From assembly GCF_000968015.1 (NCBI RefSeq), contig NZ_LACH01000008.1:1-64000 (forward strand): DNA of 64,000 bases, written 5' to 3'. Positions 1 through 8,564 of the stretch are shown one piece after another. Made by a program: the position numbers and the translations under genes. Within the stretch, counting starts at the first letter, position 1. Each line of letters begins with the position of its first letter. The DNA is from Pseudomonas fluorescens. Lineage in GTDB: Bacteria > Pseudomonadota > Gammaproteobacteria > Pseudomonadales > Pseudomonadaceae. Under the pieces are notes generated by a model, which searched no databases, was not told the origin of the DNA, and saw only the letters and a program-made list of their open reading frames with translations.

Positions 1-35
1 CACTCGACAGCTCCTACAGAATAGGTGAGTGATCA

Positions 36-698
36 CTACTTGGTCTCAGGCCAAAACCGCTCCCCACCCCCCGGCGCCTCCGTCCACGCCTGCAACGAGC
101 GTGTCGGCAAATCGAAATAGTCGCGGGTGCGTGCATATCCATGCCCACCCATCCGGCCAATGGCATCGAGCCCGAGTTGATCGATATACAAGGTTTTCGG
201 GTCGATCAATTCATCCCGTACATGCGCCATCAGCACTTCGCCAAAGATAATCTCCCGTGACTGCCCGATGGACAGCGCCATCATCCGTCGACACTCCAGT
301 GCAACCGGGGCTTCGCCAATCCGTGGGCATTTGACCGTGGTGCCGGGTATGGCGGTGAGGCCGGCGGCTGTCAGCTCGTCGAAGCCGGGGGCGAACGGCA
401 CGGCGCAGACGTTCATGGCTTCCACCAGGGCATCGCTGACGATGTTCACGGTGAATTCCTGGTTGAGCTGGATATTGCGCGTGGTGTCCTTGGGGCTTTG
501 GTCGCCGTAGTTTTCCACGCCCAACGCGAGGATCGGCGGGTCGGCCGAGAGGGCGTTGAAGAAGCTGAAGGGCGCGGCGTTGATCCGACCTTCGCCGTCG
601 ATGGTGGTGACCAGGGCAATCGGCCGTGGCACCACGCTGCCGATCAAAATCTTGTACTTGTCTCGCGGGCTCAATTGGCTGAAGTCAAAGCTTTGCAT
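36..698 (-). CDS. Flavin reductase family protein (DIM6/NTAB-like)
   Basis: A 220-residue protein of the flavin reductase / FMN-binding split-barrel family. The N-terminal GSVVPRPIALVTT stretch (residues 20-32) and the following NAAPFSFFNALSADPP stretch are typical of the FMN-binding part. Members bind FMN and either reduce it with NAD(P)H for a partner oxygenase or act on small molecules. It is last in a leftward operon, 12 bp behind an amidohydrolase, so it probably serves the same catabolic route. No partner monooxygenase is visible; one could lie left of the window. Family assignment is firm, substrate unknown. Confidence 0.85.
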   Translation of the reverse strand: MQSFDFSQLSPRDKYKILIGSVVPRPIALVTTIDGEGRINAAPFSFFNALSADPPILALGVENYGDQSPKDTTRNIQLNQEFTVNIVSDALVEAMNVCAVPFAPGFDELTAAGLTAIPGTTVKCPRIGEAPVALECRRMMALSIGQSREIIFGEVLMAHVRDELIDPKTLYIDQLGLDAIGRMGGHGYARTRDYFDLPTRSLQAWTEAPGGGERFWPETK

Positions 699-710
699 GG
701 GCAGAATTCT

Positions 711-2198
711 CTAAAGAAGTGGATCAATCGCGCTCAGCGGCGCGTGTGCGCTGTAGTCGTCAGCGAACGGGATGGCCGGTTTGAACAGGCCTTTCCAGTC
801 CGGTTGGCCGAAGGCCCGGTCGCTGTGGCTGCGCATCAGTTTTTCGAATTGTTGTTGGGCCTGGCGTTGCAGGGCGGGGTAGTCGACGCCCTGGACCTGA
901 CCGTCCTGCATCACGCAGCGGCCGTTGATGTAGCTGGCGATGCAGTCATCGCCGCGCCCGGCCAATACCAGGTTTTTCAGTGGGTCGAACAGCGGCCCCA
1001 AATGCAGGCCACGAAGGCTGAACACCGTGATGTCGGCCTTGGCGCCCGGTGCCAAGCGGCCCAGATCATCGCGGCCCAAAGCCTTGGCGCCGCCGAGGGT
1101 GGCGGCGTTGTAAAAATCCAGGGTGGTGGTGAGCGAGTTGCCGCCCTCCATCAATCGCGCGATGTTCAGACCCTGACGCATGTTTTCCAGCAAATCCGCC
1201 GGCCAGGTGTCGGTGCCCAAGGCGAAGTTGATGCCCTTGGCCCGATAGCGACCGAAAGAGTTCAGCGCTTCGCCATCACGGGCAAACACTACCGGGCAAT
1301 GCACCAGACTCGCGCCGCCATCCACCACGCGCTGCAGATCGTCATCGCCTGAGGTGTAGAGACCGTGGGGCAGCAGACTGCGTGGGGTCAACAGATTCAG
1401 TTGCTGCAACCAACCCAGCGGCGAAGTCCCGCGCAGTTGCTCGACCATCGCCACCTCACCGAGCCCTTGGCAGCAATGCAACCGCATCGGCGCGTTCAGT
1501 TCCAGGCTGAGCGCGGCGGTGCGTTGCAGCAGGGTTGGGGTGCAGGTCTGGATGCGGTCCGGCAGCAGCGCGCCGCGAATCAAACCCTCATGTGCACCGT
1601 CGAAATCATGGAAAAACCTGACAGCGGCATCGAGCCCGGCCATGCCTCGTGCTTCATCCCAGTGATGCCCGAGGCTTCCCTCGGCGCGCCAGTAACTCAT
1701 GCCGCTCATGTAGCAGGGGCCGAGGTAAGTCCGCAGCCCCAACTCGGCCGCCACACCGGCCACCGCAGAAAACTCGTCGTAGGTTTCGGCCCACTCACGG
1801 TAATACATCGAGGTGATCGGCATGGCGGTGGTGATGCCGTTGCGGATCAGCTGAGTGAAGGCGTAGCGGTATTTGAAGACTTCTTCATCAGGGCTGTAAC
1901 TCTCTCTCGGACCCGCCGCCAGATAGTCCTCGGACCACATCCGGCCCATGTCGCGTTCATCGCCGTTGTCCAGCGTCAGCACCGTCGAATCAAGATCCCC
2001 GAGCGCATCCAGATCGATGAAGCCCGGACCGATCAACGCGTTGCCATAATCAATCCACTGATCCACCGGCCCCGGATAATCACGTCCGACAAACACGATG
2101 CGCGAACCTTCGAACACCACTTCGCCGTCGCGCCACAGCACATGCCGGGTGCCGTCGAAGCCGACCACGCAGCTGGCTTTCAATCCGATCCTTTTCAC
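711..2198 (-). CDS. Amidohydrolase family protein with altered HxH motif
   Basis: A 495-residue TIM-barrel amidohydrolase of the chlorohydrolase/deaminase type. The usual PGFIDxHxH after strand 1 is replaced by PGFIDLDALGDLD (residues 58-70), with Asp at 62, 64, 68 and 70 and no histidine pair. Later landmarks are kept: His241 in MRLHCCQG, His278 in LPHGLY, HCPV at 300 and Asp330 in LGTDTW. It may therefore bind a single metal or use another ligand set. Its ATG overlaps the stop of the upstream deaminase by 4 bp (ATGA), so translation is probably coupled. It likely hydrolyses or deaminates a nitrogen heterocycle imported by the ABC system; the exact substrate cannot be read from sequence. Confidence 0.85.
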   Translation of the reverse strand: MKRIGLKASCVVGFDGTRHVLWRDGEVVFEGSRIVFVGRDYPGPVDQWIDYGNALIGPGFIDLDALGDLDSTVLTLDNGDERDMGRMWSEDYLAAGPRESYSPDEEVFKYRYAFTQLIRNGITTAMPITSMYYREWAETYDEFSAVAGVAAELGLRTYLGPCYMSGMSYWRAEGSLGHHWDEARGMAGLDAAVRFFHDFDGAHEGLIRGALLPDRIQTCTPTLLQRTAALSLELNAPMRLHCCQGLGEVAMVEQLRGTSPLGWLQQLNLLTPRSLLPHGLYTSGDDDLQRVVDGGASLVHCPVVFARDGEALNSFGRYRAKGINFALGTDTWPADLLENMRQGLNIARLMEGGNSLTTTLDFYNAATLGGAKALGRDDLGRLAPGAKADITVFSLRGLHLGPLFDPLKNLVLAGRGDDCIASYINGRCVMQDGQVQGVDYPALQRQAQQQFEKLMRSHSDRAFGQPDWKGLFKPAIPFADDYSAHAPLSAIDPLL

Positions 2199-3391
2199 AA
2201 GCGACTTTCCAGCAGTCGGCCACCGGAGGCGATCAACTCACCGCTGCGATAAACCTGCCGCACCGGACGCGACACCAGCGCCTCACCCAGCGTCTGCACC
2301 GGCATCAGCAAAAAGTTCGCTGGCGCACCGATCTCCACTCCATAACCTTCACAGCCCAACGCCCGAGCGCCATTCACCGTCGCGGCTTCAAACGCCGCTG
2401 CCAGTTCATCGTCCTTGTTCAAGTCGAAACGAAAGGCCAGCAGCATCGCCCGTTCCAGCATGTCGCCGTTGCCCATGGGCGACCAGGCATCGCGAATGCC
2501 GTCCGAACCCAGGCACACGTTCACCCCGGTCTCACGCAACGCAAGGAATGGCGGCACCGCGCAATCGGCGGGCGCCGAACTCATCAGGGAAATGCCCAGC
2601 GCCGCCAAACGCTCGGCCACCGGTTTGACCTGGCTCCACGGCAACATCCCCAGGCAGTACGCATGACTGATCATCACCCGACCCTGACGCCCGAAGCGTT
2701 CGGTGTAGTCGGCGATCAGTGCGATCTGCCACAGGCCCAGTTCGCCCTTGTCGTGCAGGTGAATGTCGATGCCACGCTCGAATTCGCTGGCCAGTTTGAA
2801 CACAAAGTCGAGCTGCGCGATCGGGTCGTTGTCGATGCCGCACGGGTCGAGGCCGCCGACGTTTTCCACGCCCAGGGCCATGGCTTCGCGCATCAGTTCG
2901 GCGGTGCCGGGGCGGCTGATCAGGCCGGTTTGCGGGAACACCACCAGTTGCAGGTCGATCAGGTCGCGGTAGTTTTCGCGTAGTTGCTGCATGGCTTCGA
3001 CGTGGCGCAGGCCGAATTCCGGGTCGATGTCGACGTGACAACGCATCGTCAGCGAGCCACGGGCGATGCAGTTTTCCAGCAGGGCGCCAGCACGTTGGGC
3101 AATCGGTGCCTGGACTTCACGCAGCACGCGGCGCTCGTTGGCGATGTAGTCCTTGAGCGTCGGGCCGGCGCTGTTCGGGCGCCAGGGTTGGCCCCAGAGG
3201 GTTTTGTCGAGGTGGACGTGGCTTTCAACCAGGGCAGGGGTGAGGAGCTGGTTTTGGCCGTCGATGTCGGTGGTGGTCAGGGCCGCGGTCGATGCCGGGC
3301 GGCGTTGCTTGAACAGGCCGTTTTCGATCAGCAGGTCTTCGGCGGGGGAGCCGTAGGGCCGCACGTTGCGCAGCCAGCGGGGGTGGGTCAT
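2195..3391 (-). CDS. Amidohydrolase, cytosine deaminase-like
   Basis: A 398-residue metal-dependent amidohydrolase resembling CodA-type cytosine deaminases. SHVHLDKT carries the metal pair His58/His60, followed by a CHVDID segment, DIHLHDKGE, SHAYCLG and LGSDGIRDAW, which hold the remaining metal and catalytic residues. The start at 3391 is preferred because a GAGG ribosome site lies about 8 nt upstream; the frame stays open to 3499, but that extra sequence is REP repeat. It overlaps the next gene by 4 bp. In context it probably deaminates a pyrimidine-like or other ring compound brought in by the upstream transporter. Deaminase family is likely; cytosine itself is not proven. Confidence 0.85.
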   Translation of the reverse strand: MTHPRWLRNVRPYGSPAEDLLIENGLFKQRRPASTAALTTTDIDGQNQLLTPALVESHVHLDKTLWGQPWRPNSAGPTLKDYIANERRVLREVQAPIAQRAGALLENCIARGSLTMRCHVDIDPEFGLRHVEAMQQLRENYRDLIDLQLVVFPQTGLISRPGTAELMREAMALGVENVGGLDPCGIDNDPIAQLDFVFKLASEFERGIDIHLHDKGELGLWQIALIADYTERFGRQGRVMISHAYCLGMLPWSQVKPVAERLAALGISLMSSAPADCAVPPFLALRETGVNVCLGSDGIRDAWSPMGNGDMLERAMLLAFRFDLNKDDELAAAFEAATVNGARALGCEGYGVEIGAPANFLLMPVQTLGEALVSRPVRQVYRSGELIASGGRLLESRL

Positions 3392-3427
3392 ATCAAGCCT
3401 CAAATTTTGTGGTGTTTGGTCGGGCCT

Positions 3428-3538
3428 CATCGTCGGAACGCCGCCCGGAGCAAGCTCGCTCCCACAAGGGTTTGTGTTGGAACAAAGATAGTTTTCCAAC
3501 CGAGAACCCTGTGGGAGCGAGCTTGCTCGCGATGGCCG
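3428..3538. repeat. REP doublet (GGGAGCGAGCTTGCTCGC family)
   Basis: Two inverted copies of the GAGCAAGCTCGCTCCCAC repeat (about 3447-3466 and 3510-3535) lie between the binding-protein gene and the deaminase gene. The left part, starting CGTCGGAACGCCGCCCGGAG, recurs identically near 60061. It may fold in the transcript and uncouple expression of the transporter from the enzymes. Confidence 0.85.
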
Positions 3539-3561
3539 CGACTCGGTCTCAAGTCAGCCAA

Positions 3562-4629
3562 TCAACCCTTGAGCTTCGACCAGATCCGGTCCTGCAGCTC
3601 CCGCGCCTTGTTACTGCACTCTTTCTCCGGGCGCAGGCGCGAGGCGAACTCGTCGGGCATGTTGATCGCGTCCATTACCCGCCATTTGGCGTCGATCAAC
3701 TTGTCGCTCTGGATGCCGTTGGCGTAGGCGATGGCGTTGGACACGGCGGCGGCGTTTTCCGGCTTCATCATCCAGTCGATGAAGATCTTCGCGTTGCCTG
3801 GGTGCGGGGCGCTTTTCGGTACGGCGAAGTTGTCCTGGAACATCGCCAGGCCTTCGCGCGGGTACACGTACTTGATGGTGCTTTTTTGCAACGTGGCCCG
3901 GGCGGTGGAGCCGTTCCAGTTCTGCATCATGATCACTTCACCGGAGGCCATGCGGTCGACGGTGTTGTCCGAGCTGTACATCTTCAAGTGCGGTTTCTGT
4001 TTTTGCAGCAGCTCCAGAATGCGCTTGGCGTCCTGCGGGTTTTCGCTGCATTCATCGACGTTCAGGTAATGGCTGGCGGCGTTGATCACGCTGCTGGAGG
4101 TGTCGAGGGCAGCGAGTTGGCCTTCGAGTTCCTTGCGCGGTTCGAAGAACTCTTTCCACGAATCGTCCAGTTTGCCGCCGGGCACCCGCGCACTGTCATA
4201 GGAAAACCCGGTGGTGCCCCACAGGTACGGGGCGGAGAATTTGCGGCCCGGGTCGAAACCCGGGTCGCGGAACGCCGGTTTGACGTACTGGAAGTTGGGC
4301 AGGGTCGACGCGTCGATTTGCAGTAGCAGGTTCTGGTTGATCAACGTGCGCATGATCGATTGTGACGGCACGATCACGTCATACGCCGCGCCACCGGCCT
4401 GCAGCTTGGCCAGCAGGGTTTCGTTGCTGTCGTAGCCGTCCATGGTGACCTTGATCCCGGTCTCCTTTTCGAATTTGGCCAGCAGATCCACCGGGTAGTA
4501 GTCGGTCCAGTTGTAGAAGAACAGTTCCTTGGGTTCGGCAGCCTGCACGGTGAGCGCCGTGAAGCAACTCAGGGCCAGACCGACGATAGCGAAACGCATG
4601 CTTTTTGTTTTCATTGGCTTTTTATTCAT
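3562..4629 (-). CDS. Extracellular solute-binding protein of polyamine-type ABC transporter
   Basis: A 355-residue periplasmic binding protein of the PotD/PotF class. The start at 4629 gives a clear signal peptide (MNKKPMKTKSMRFAIVGLAL then CFTALTVQA, cleavage after VQA), followed by the typical ELFFYNWTDYYP motif of spermidine/putrescine binders. A GGAG site sits 8 nt upstream. An in-frame ATG at 4650 overlapping the previous stop is an alternative start. It follows two permease genes and an ATPase gene and captures the ligand for them. Deaminase genes downstream suggest the ligand may be a cyclic nitrogen compound and not a polyamine. Confidence 0.9.
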   Translation of the reverse strand: MNKKPMKTKSMRFAIVGLALSCFTALTVQAAEPKELFFYNWTDYYPVDLLAKFEKETGIKVTMDGYDSNETLLAKLQAGGAAYDVIVPSQSIMRTLINQNLLLQIDASTLPNFQYVKPAFRDPGFDPGRKFSAPYLWGTTGFSYDSARVPGGKLDDSWKEFFEPRKELEGQLAALDTSSSVINAASHYLNVDECSENPQDAKRILELLQKQKPHLKMYSSDNTVDRMASGEVIMMQNWNGSTARATLQKSTIKYVYPREGLAMFQDNFAVPKSAPHPGNAKIFIDWMMKPENAAAVSNAIAYANGIQSDKLIDAKWRVMDAINMPDEFASRLRPEKECSNKARELQDRIWSKLKG

Positions 4630-4646
4630 AACAGCAGGCTCCAGGC

Positions 4647-5435
4647 TCATTGGTTTTTGCCGCGCTGTCCCAGCCAGAAGGCCAGCACCACCAGCACGAT
4701 GGAAATCACCAGCATCAGGGTCGAAATCGCGTTGATCTCCGGCGTGACACCGGACTTGATCGCCGAGAAGATGTACACCGGCAACGTCGTCGAACCGGGG
4801 CCGGCGACGAAGAAGGTCATGATGAAATCGTCGAGGCTGACCACGAACGCCAGCACCGAACCGGACAGCACCGCCGGCCATAACAACGGCAAGGTCACCC
4901 GACGAAATACTTGCCACGGGTTGGCGTACAAATCGTTCGCCGCCTCCAGCAAGCTCTTGTCCAGGTCATTGAGCCGCGCCCGGATCGGCAGGTAGGCGAA
5001 CGGAATGCAGAAGCCGATGTGCGCGACGATTACCGTCAGCAAACCGAGCTTGATCCCCAGCGCCATGAACAGCAGCAGCGTGGCCACGGCCGTGACGATC
5101 TCCGGCAGGATCAGCGGCAGGTTGATCCCGCCTTCGACCATCTTCTGTCCATAAAACGGCCGGTACGTCGCCAGTGCTGCGAGCAAGGCAATGGCCGTGG
5201 CGCAGACCGTGGCGATGCTGGCGACGATGATCGAGTTCAGCGCGGCGGTCTGGATCGACGGGTTGGCCAGAATCCTTGCGTACCAGGCAAAGGAAAACTC
5301 GGTCCACACCGTGGCCGAACGGTTGGCGTTGAAGCTGTAGGCAATCAGCACGAAGATCGGCACGTACAGATAGGCCAGGATCAACAGGCTGACTTCGCGG
5401 GTCAGGGGCAGTTTTTTCAGGTGCAGGGCGATCAT
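4647..5435 (-). CDS. ABC transporter permease (PotC-like)
   Basis: A 262-residue inner-membrane permease with about six hydrophobic segments. The cytoplasmic EAA loop, which contacts the ATPase, reads EAANDLYANPWQVFRRVTLP. This places it in the PotC/YdcV class of polyamine and related importers. Its ATG overlaps the stop of the preceding permease by 4 bp. It forms the translocation pore with that permease. Confidence 0.92.
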   Translation of the reverse strand: MIALHLKKLPLTREVSLLILAYLYVPIFVLIAYSFNANRSATVWTEFSFAWYARILANPSIQTAALNSIIVASIATVCATAIALLAALATYRPFYGQKMVEGGINLPLILPEIVTAVATLLLFMALGIKLGLLTVIVAHIGFCIPFAYLPIRARLNDLDKSLLEAANDLYANPWQVFRRVTLPLLWPAVLSGSVLAFVVSLDDFIMTFFVAGPGSTTLPVYIFSAIKSGVTPEINAISTLMLVISIVLVVLAFWLGQRGKNQ

Positions 5436-6349
5436 GCGGTGGCTCCCCGACGCAGGGTTTTGGCGGTGCTGCGGCTATAAAGGGCGTAAAGCACCAGGGA
5501 CAGCAGCAGAATCCCCAGCAGCAGGAACGACAGCGAACTGCCCAGCGGCCAGTTGCGCGCGGTGCCGAACTGTTGCTGGATCAGGTTGCCGATCATCAAC
5601 GTCTTGCCGCCGCCGAGAATCGCCGGGGTGATGAAGGCACCGAGACTCGGCACAAACACCAGCAGCGCGCCGGCAATCACGCCGGGCATCGACAGCGGCA
5701 GGATGATCCGCCGCAACGCGTGCCAACGATTGGCGCCGAGGTCGTAAGCCGCTTCCACCAGACGCCAGTCGAGTTTTTCCAGGGTCGAGTAGATCGGCAA
5801 AATCATGAACGGCAGGAAGCTGTAGACCAGCCCGACGCTGACCGCGAAGTCGTTGTAGAGCAGGGTGATGCCGCCCGCCTGCGGGAACAGCGCGTTGAGG
5901 CTCTGAGCAACCCAGCCATGCTCGCGCAGGATGATCAGCCACGCGTAGTTGCGGATCAGCAGGTTGGTCCAGAACGGAATGGTGATCAGCAACACCATGA
6001 GGTTGCGCCGACGCGGTGTCAGGCTCGACATCCACAACGCCACCGGGAAACCGAACAGGAAACACAGCAACGTGGTGCCACCGGCCTGGAACACCGAGCG
6101 CAACAGCGCCTGGGCGTAGACCCAGTTCAGTTCCAGTTCACCGTCAAAACCTTCCTGGAAAAACAGCTGCACGTAGCTTTGCAATTGCCAGTTGGCCTGC
6201 CAGTCGACGCCGCCATAGACGTTGCGCGGCAACAGGCTGATGTAGCCCATGATGCCGAGCGGAATGGCGATCAACGCCAGCAAAGTCAGGACCACCGGGC
6301 TGAGCAACAGCGCACGGTTAAGGGCGGGAGAAGTGCTGCTGACGCTCAT
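5432..6349 (-). CDS. ABC transporter permease (PotB-like)
   Basis: A 305-residue permease with a first membrane span near residues 12-36 and about five more. The EAA loop EAAYDLGANRWHALRRIILP is typical of the PotB/YdcU class. The gene starts one base after the ATPase stop codon and overlaps the next permease by 4 bp, so all transporter genes are tightly coupled. Substrate specificity is not visible here. Confidence 0.92.
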   Translation of the reverse strand: MSVSSTSPALNRALLLSPVVLTLLALIAIPLGIMGYISLLPRNVYGGVDWQANWQLQSYVQLFFQEGFDGELELNWVYAQALLRSVFQAGGTTLLCFLFGFPVALWMSSLTPRRRNLMVLLITIPFWTNLLIRNYAWLIILREHGWVAQSLNALFPQAGGITLLYNDFAVSVGLVYSFLPFMILPIYSTLEKLDWRLVEAAYDLGANRWHALRRIILPLSMPGVIAGALLVFVPSLGAFITPAILGGGKTLMIGNLIQQQFGTARNWPLGSSLSFLLLGILLLSLVLYALYSRSTAKTLRRGATA

Positions 6350-6350
6350 C

Positions 6351-7436
6351 TCAGGCCTCCATCAACAGGCAGGCGTGGGGCGGCAGGTTGACCGCGACGC
6401 GATCACCGACCACCCGGCCGCGGTTCAGGCCTTCGTTGTTCTCGCGCAGCATGACCTTGATGTCGTTGTTCAACCGGCACTGGTAAAGGGTCGCGGTGCC
6501 GACATACAGCACCGCTTCAATCACGCCGCGCAGGTGATGCGGTTGCGCCAGGTCGACCAGTTGCGAGCGTTCCGGGCGGAACGCCAGTTGCACTTTGGTG
6601 CCGTCGAAGCCTTGAGCCGGGCAAGGGATCTCCACCGGCATGCCGTTCGGCACGAACAGTTTTTCGTTCTGCTGGCCGCGCTTGAGGTGGCCGGGGAGGA
6701 AGTTGATGTCGCCGATAAACTGCGCAACGAATTGGTGCTGCGGCCGTTCGTAGATATCGTTCGGTGTACCGATTTGCAGGATCTTGCCGGCGGACATCAC
6801 GGCGATACGGTCGGACAGGGTCAGGGCTTCTTCCTGATCGTGGGTGACGAAAATGAAGGTGATCCCGGCTTCCTTCTGTACGCGCTTGAGTTCGACCTGC
6901 ATTTCCTTGCGCAGCTTCAAGTCCAGCGCCGACAGCGGTTCGTCAAGCAACAGCACCTTGGGTTTCGGCGCCAGGGCCCGGGCCAGGGCCACGCGCTGTT
7001 GCTGACCACCGGACAATTCGGCCGGTTTGCGCTGGGCCAGGTGCTGCATTTGCACCAGCGCCAGCATCTCATCGACTCGTTGCGGGATGAGCTTGCGATC
7101 AAGACCCTGCATCTCGAGGCCGAAGGCGATATTCTGCGCGACGCTCATGTGTGGAAACAGCGCGTAGCTCTGGAATACTGTGTTGACCCGGCGCTTGAAC
7201 GGTGGCAAATCATTGACCGGCTCGCCCGCCAGACGAATCTCGCCGTCGCTGACCTGTTCGAAGCCGGCGATGGTGCGCAGCAGGGTGGTCTTGCCGCAGC
7301 CGGAAGGGCCGAGCAGGGTGAAGAACTCATTGTCGGCAATGTCGACTGAAACGTTGTCGAGGGCTGGAGCCAGCCCCGGATCGTCGGAATACCGCTTGGA
7401 AACGTTACGCACTTCAATCGCTGTTGGATGACCCAT
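6351..7436 (-). CDS. ABC transporter ATP-binding protein (PotA-like)
   Basis: A 361-residue ATPase. It has Walker [10 protein letters not shown] (about residues 43-51), the Q-loop [10 protein letters not shown], signature [16 protein letters not shown], Walker [13 protein letters not shown] and switch His in [11 protein letters not shown]-terminal TOBE-type regulatory domain follows from about residue 240. It energises import by the two permeases. It is the first gene of the leftward operon, facing the GntR regulator across a 140-bp gap. Confidence 0.93.
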   Translation of the reverse strand: MGHPTAIEVRNVSKRYSDDPGLAPALDNVSVDIADNEFFTLLGPSGCGKTTLLRTIAGFEQVSDGEIRLAGEPVNDLPPFKRRVNTVFQSYALFPHMSVAQNIAFGLEMQGLDRKLIPQRVDEMLALVQMQHLAQRKPAELSGGQQQRVALARALAPKPKVLLLDEPLSALDLKLRKEMQVELKRVQKEAGITFIFVTHDQEEALTLSDRIAVMSAGKILQIGTPNDIYERPQHQFVAQFIGDINFLPGHLKRGQQNEKLFVPNGMPVEIPCPAQGFDGTKVQLAFRPERSQLVDLAQPHHLRGVIEAVLYVGTATLYQCRLNNDIKVMLRENNEGLNRGRVVGDRVAVNLPPHACLLMEA

Positions 7437-7576
7437 AATGGTGCATTCCTCTAATTATTGTATGCAATATCTGGATGCAATCTAGAAATAACCGGATTAA
7501 TCTGCTCGTGCAACCCCCTTTTTCAAAGGCTGCTCATCGCCTGGGGCCGGTTGTTTAGCGCTAAAGGAGTGTTCAG
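7437..7576. promoter_or_regulatory. Divergent control region with candidate GntR/FCD operator
   Basis: This 140-bp gap separates the ABC operon from its likely regulator. It is AT-rich near the operon start and contains the near-palindrome ATTGTATGCAAT (7457-7468) followed by a partial copy GGATGCAAT (7473-7481). FCD-type GntR regulators commonly bind short palindromes of the TTGTATNCAA kind, so this is a plausible operator. The assignment is inferred. Confidence 0.45.
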
Positions 7577-8266
7577 ATGACCGAGAAAAAACTCGAGACC
7601 ACGGTCGACCGCGTCTACCAAGGGGTTTACGAGGCGATCAGCAAACGTTCATTGCGTCCCGGGATGAAGCTCGGCGAAGCGTCATTGGCCGAACTTTTTA
7701 ATGTCAGCCGGACGTCGGTTCGTGCTGCGCTCAAACAGTTGGAGGCCGATGGCCTGGTCACCACCGAGCCCAACAAAGGGGCGTCGGTGTCGTTGCCCAG
7801 TGATGAGGAGATCCGCTCGCTGTTTGAAACGAGGCGCCTGATCGAGATCGGCATCGTCACCGAGCTCTGCCGTCGTCGTGATACGGCAGTGACCCAGGAC
7901 CTGCGTGATCATCTGTTACTGGAAGATGAAGCGCACCGCAGCGGCGACCATGAACGGCTGATTCATTTGCTCGGCGAATTCCATATCAAGCTCGCGCAGA
8001 GCCTGAACAACCCGGTGTTGCTGGACTGGTTCCGCAAACTGATTTCCCGCGCCTCGCTGTACGCCGCCGCGCTGGATGACGACAGTCACGAGGCTTGCCG
8101 CGACGACGAACACCTGCGACTGATCGAGTACATCGAAGCCGGCAATCAGAGCGCCGCGATCGAACTGACCTGCATGCATTTGAATGGCATCGAGAAGGCG
8201 ATCCTCGACGTCGCCGCCACGCTGAAAACCGGCTACCACCCGCTCAAACACCTGATTGAGGTGTAG
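7577..8266 (+). CDS. GntR family transcriptional regulator (FadR/FCD type)
   Basis: A 229-residue regulator. The N-terminal winged helix includes LRPGMKLGEASLAELFNVSR and RAALKQLEADGLV (residues 22-65). The C-terminal helical FCD domain carries probable metal/ligand residues in FHIKLAQSLNN and HLRLIEYIEAG. The start follows a strong AAAGGAGT site. Its divergent position implies that it controls the transporter/amidohydrolase operon, probably as a repressor released by a pathway metabolite. Confidence 0.92.
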   Translation: MTEKKLETTVDRVYQGVYEAISKRSLRPGMKLGEASLAELFNVSRTSVRAALKQLEADGLVTTEPNKGASVSLPSDEEIRSLFETRRLIEIGIVTELCRRRDTAVTQDLRDHLLLEDEAHRSGDHERLIHLLGEFHIKLAQSLNNPVLLDWFRKLISRASLYAAALDDDSHEACRDDEHLRLIEYIEAGNQSAAIELTCMHLNGIEKAILDVAATLKTGYHPLKHLIEV

Positions 8267-8283
8267 TGGACTGCGCCGATTCC

Positions 8284-8372
8284 CCTGTAGGAGCTGCCGC
8301 AGGCTGCGATCTTTTGATCTTGCCTTAAAAAAGCAAAGTCAAAAGATCGCAGCCTGCGGCAGCTCCTACAGG
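8284..8372. repeat. REP doublet (GTAGGAGCTGCCGCAGGCTG family)
   Basis: Two inverted copies of the GTAGGAGCTGCCGCAGGCTG / GATCTTTTGATC repeat form a long hairpin after the GntR gene. A degenerate piece of the other family (GGGAGCAAGCTCCCTCGCC) follows at 8396-8414. The doublet could terminate or stabilise the regulator transcript. Confidence 0.9.
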
Positions 8373-8564
8373 GTAGATGCTTCGCGCCCCCAACGGGAGC
8401 AAGCTCCCTCGCCACAAAAGCCCCGCTGCCACGGAGGTTTAGCGAATCAGCTAACCTCTATGAAACCATTGGCGGCGGCGATGCTCGAAACAAACGGGCA
8501 CGCACCGTCCTCATGCCGTTGCGATCCCTTAAGCCAGTCATCTACAGGGATACAGAGTCAGTCG

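Noticed and set aside
1..35. Separate feature at the left edge
   Set aside because: Only a short fragment matching the end of a REP arm (AGCTCCTACAG) is present, too short to annotate.
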